Positions 63,367 to 64,000 of a stretch of 64,000 nucleotides of DNA are shown one piece after another. Source of the DNA: Ruegeria lacuscaerulensis. GTDB lineage: Bacteria; Pseudomonadota; Alphaproteobacteria; Rhodobacterales; Rhodobacteraceae. The number at the start of each line of letters is the position of its first letter. The first letter of the stretch is position 1. The notes below the pieces were generated by a model, which searched no databases, was not told the DNA's origin, and saw only the letters and a program-made list of their open reading frames with translations. The translations under genes and the position numbers were made by a program. The stretch spans positions 124,001 to 188,000 of the forward strand of contig NZ_WQDY01000003.1 in NCBI RefSeq assembly GCF_013033355.1, in the 5' to 3' direction.

Positions 63367-64000
<634 letters not shown>

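Overview
The window reads as chromosomal DNA of an alphaproteobacterium of the Rhodobacteraceae, most like the marine Roseobacter group (Ruegeria/Silicibacter type). The reasons are the GC-rich coding style and several sets of neighbours: phaZ-phaC-phaP-phaR, soxBDAG sarcosine oxidase, ruvX next to ccmI, a TPR protein-bamB-der block, an LdtR-like MarR regulator, and an intergenic GC-rich hairpin repeat that I recall as common in this family. There is no phage, insertion sequence, tRNA, rRNA or CRISPR array that I can support. Almost all of it is ordinary, tightly packed chromosome. The exceptions are a short, poorly coding patch near 43.7-44.8 kb and a few lower-GC single genes.

Layout. 1-7 kb: the end of a MATE transporter, an aspartate-type aminotransferase, small regulators, sdhE, tandem DUF1194 (VWA-like) secreted proteins with gloA, thyX and a cold-shock protein. 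7.2-10.4 kb: a four-gene operon on the minus strand (DUF2282 peptide, DUF692/MNIO enzyme, DUF2063 partner, DoxX protein) that matches the recently described bufferin copper-binding RiPP systems. 10.6-16.6 kb: thrS, three alpha/beta hydrolases and small hypotheticals. 16.6-21 kb: the polyhydroxyalkanoate locus (depolymerase, synthase, phasin, repressor PhaR) with CTGC-N3-GCAG operator-like sites in front of phaC and phaP. 21-24 kb: a secreted trypsin-like protease, a DegT-type aminotransferase and an FGE-like secreted protein.

24-32 kb: a gamma-glutamyl-polyamine type operon (two glutamine-synthetase-like ligases, a class I amidotransferase, a PuuB-like oxidase), with the same 14-bp palindrome ahead of two of its genes. 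It is followed by an isoquinoline-oxidoreductase-like molybdenum hydroxylase (iorAB-like) divergent from a TetR regulator, with two matching 20-bp operators between them. 32-38 kb: dusA, TauE, a PhyH-like dioxygenase, a double SpoIIAA-like protein, a DUF1289 protein, ruvX and ccmI. 38.3-43.6 kb: the sarcosine oxidase operon soxBDAG. 43.7-47.2 kb: low-confidence genes, an FkbM methyltransferase, sodB and an RTX calcium-binding protein. 47.8-52.7 kb: a host-attachment-type protein, a LOG-family protein, a LysM protein, an Atm1-like ABC exporter and a DUF2147 protein. 52.7-57.8 kb: an RND efflux pair. 58-63.3 kb: TPR protein, bamB, der, a fatty acid desaturase and an HhH protein with a histone-H1-like tail. 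The window ends inside serS.

The most interesting points are the bufferin-type operon with a hairpin between peptide and enzyme genes, the repeated palindrome in the gamma-glutamyl-polyamine operon, the paired PhaR and TetR operators, and the HhH/H1-like protein. All functions are assigned from sequence reading alone; no database search was run.
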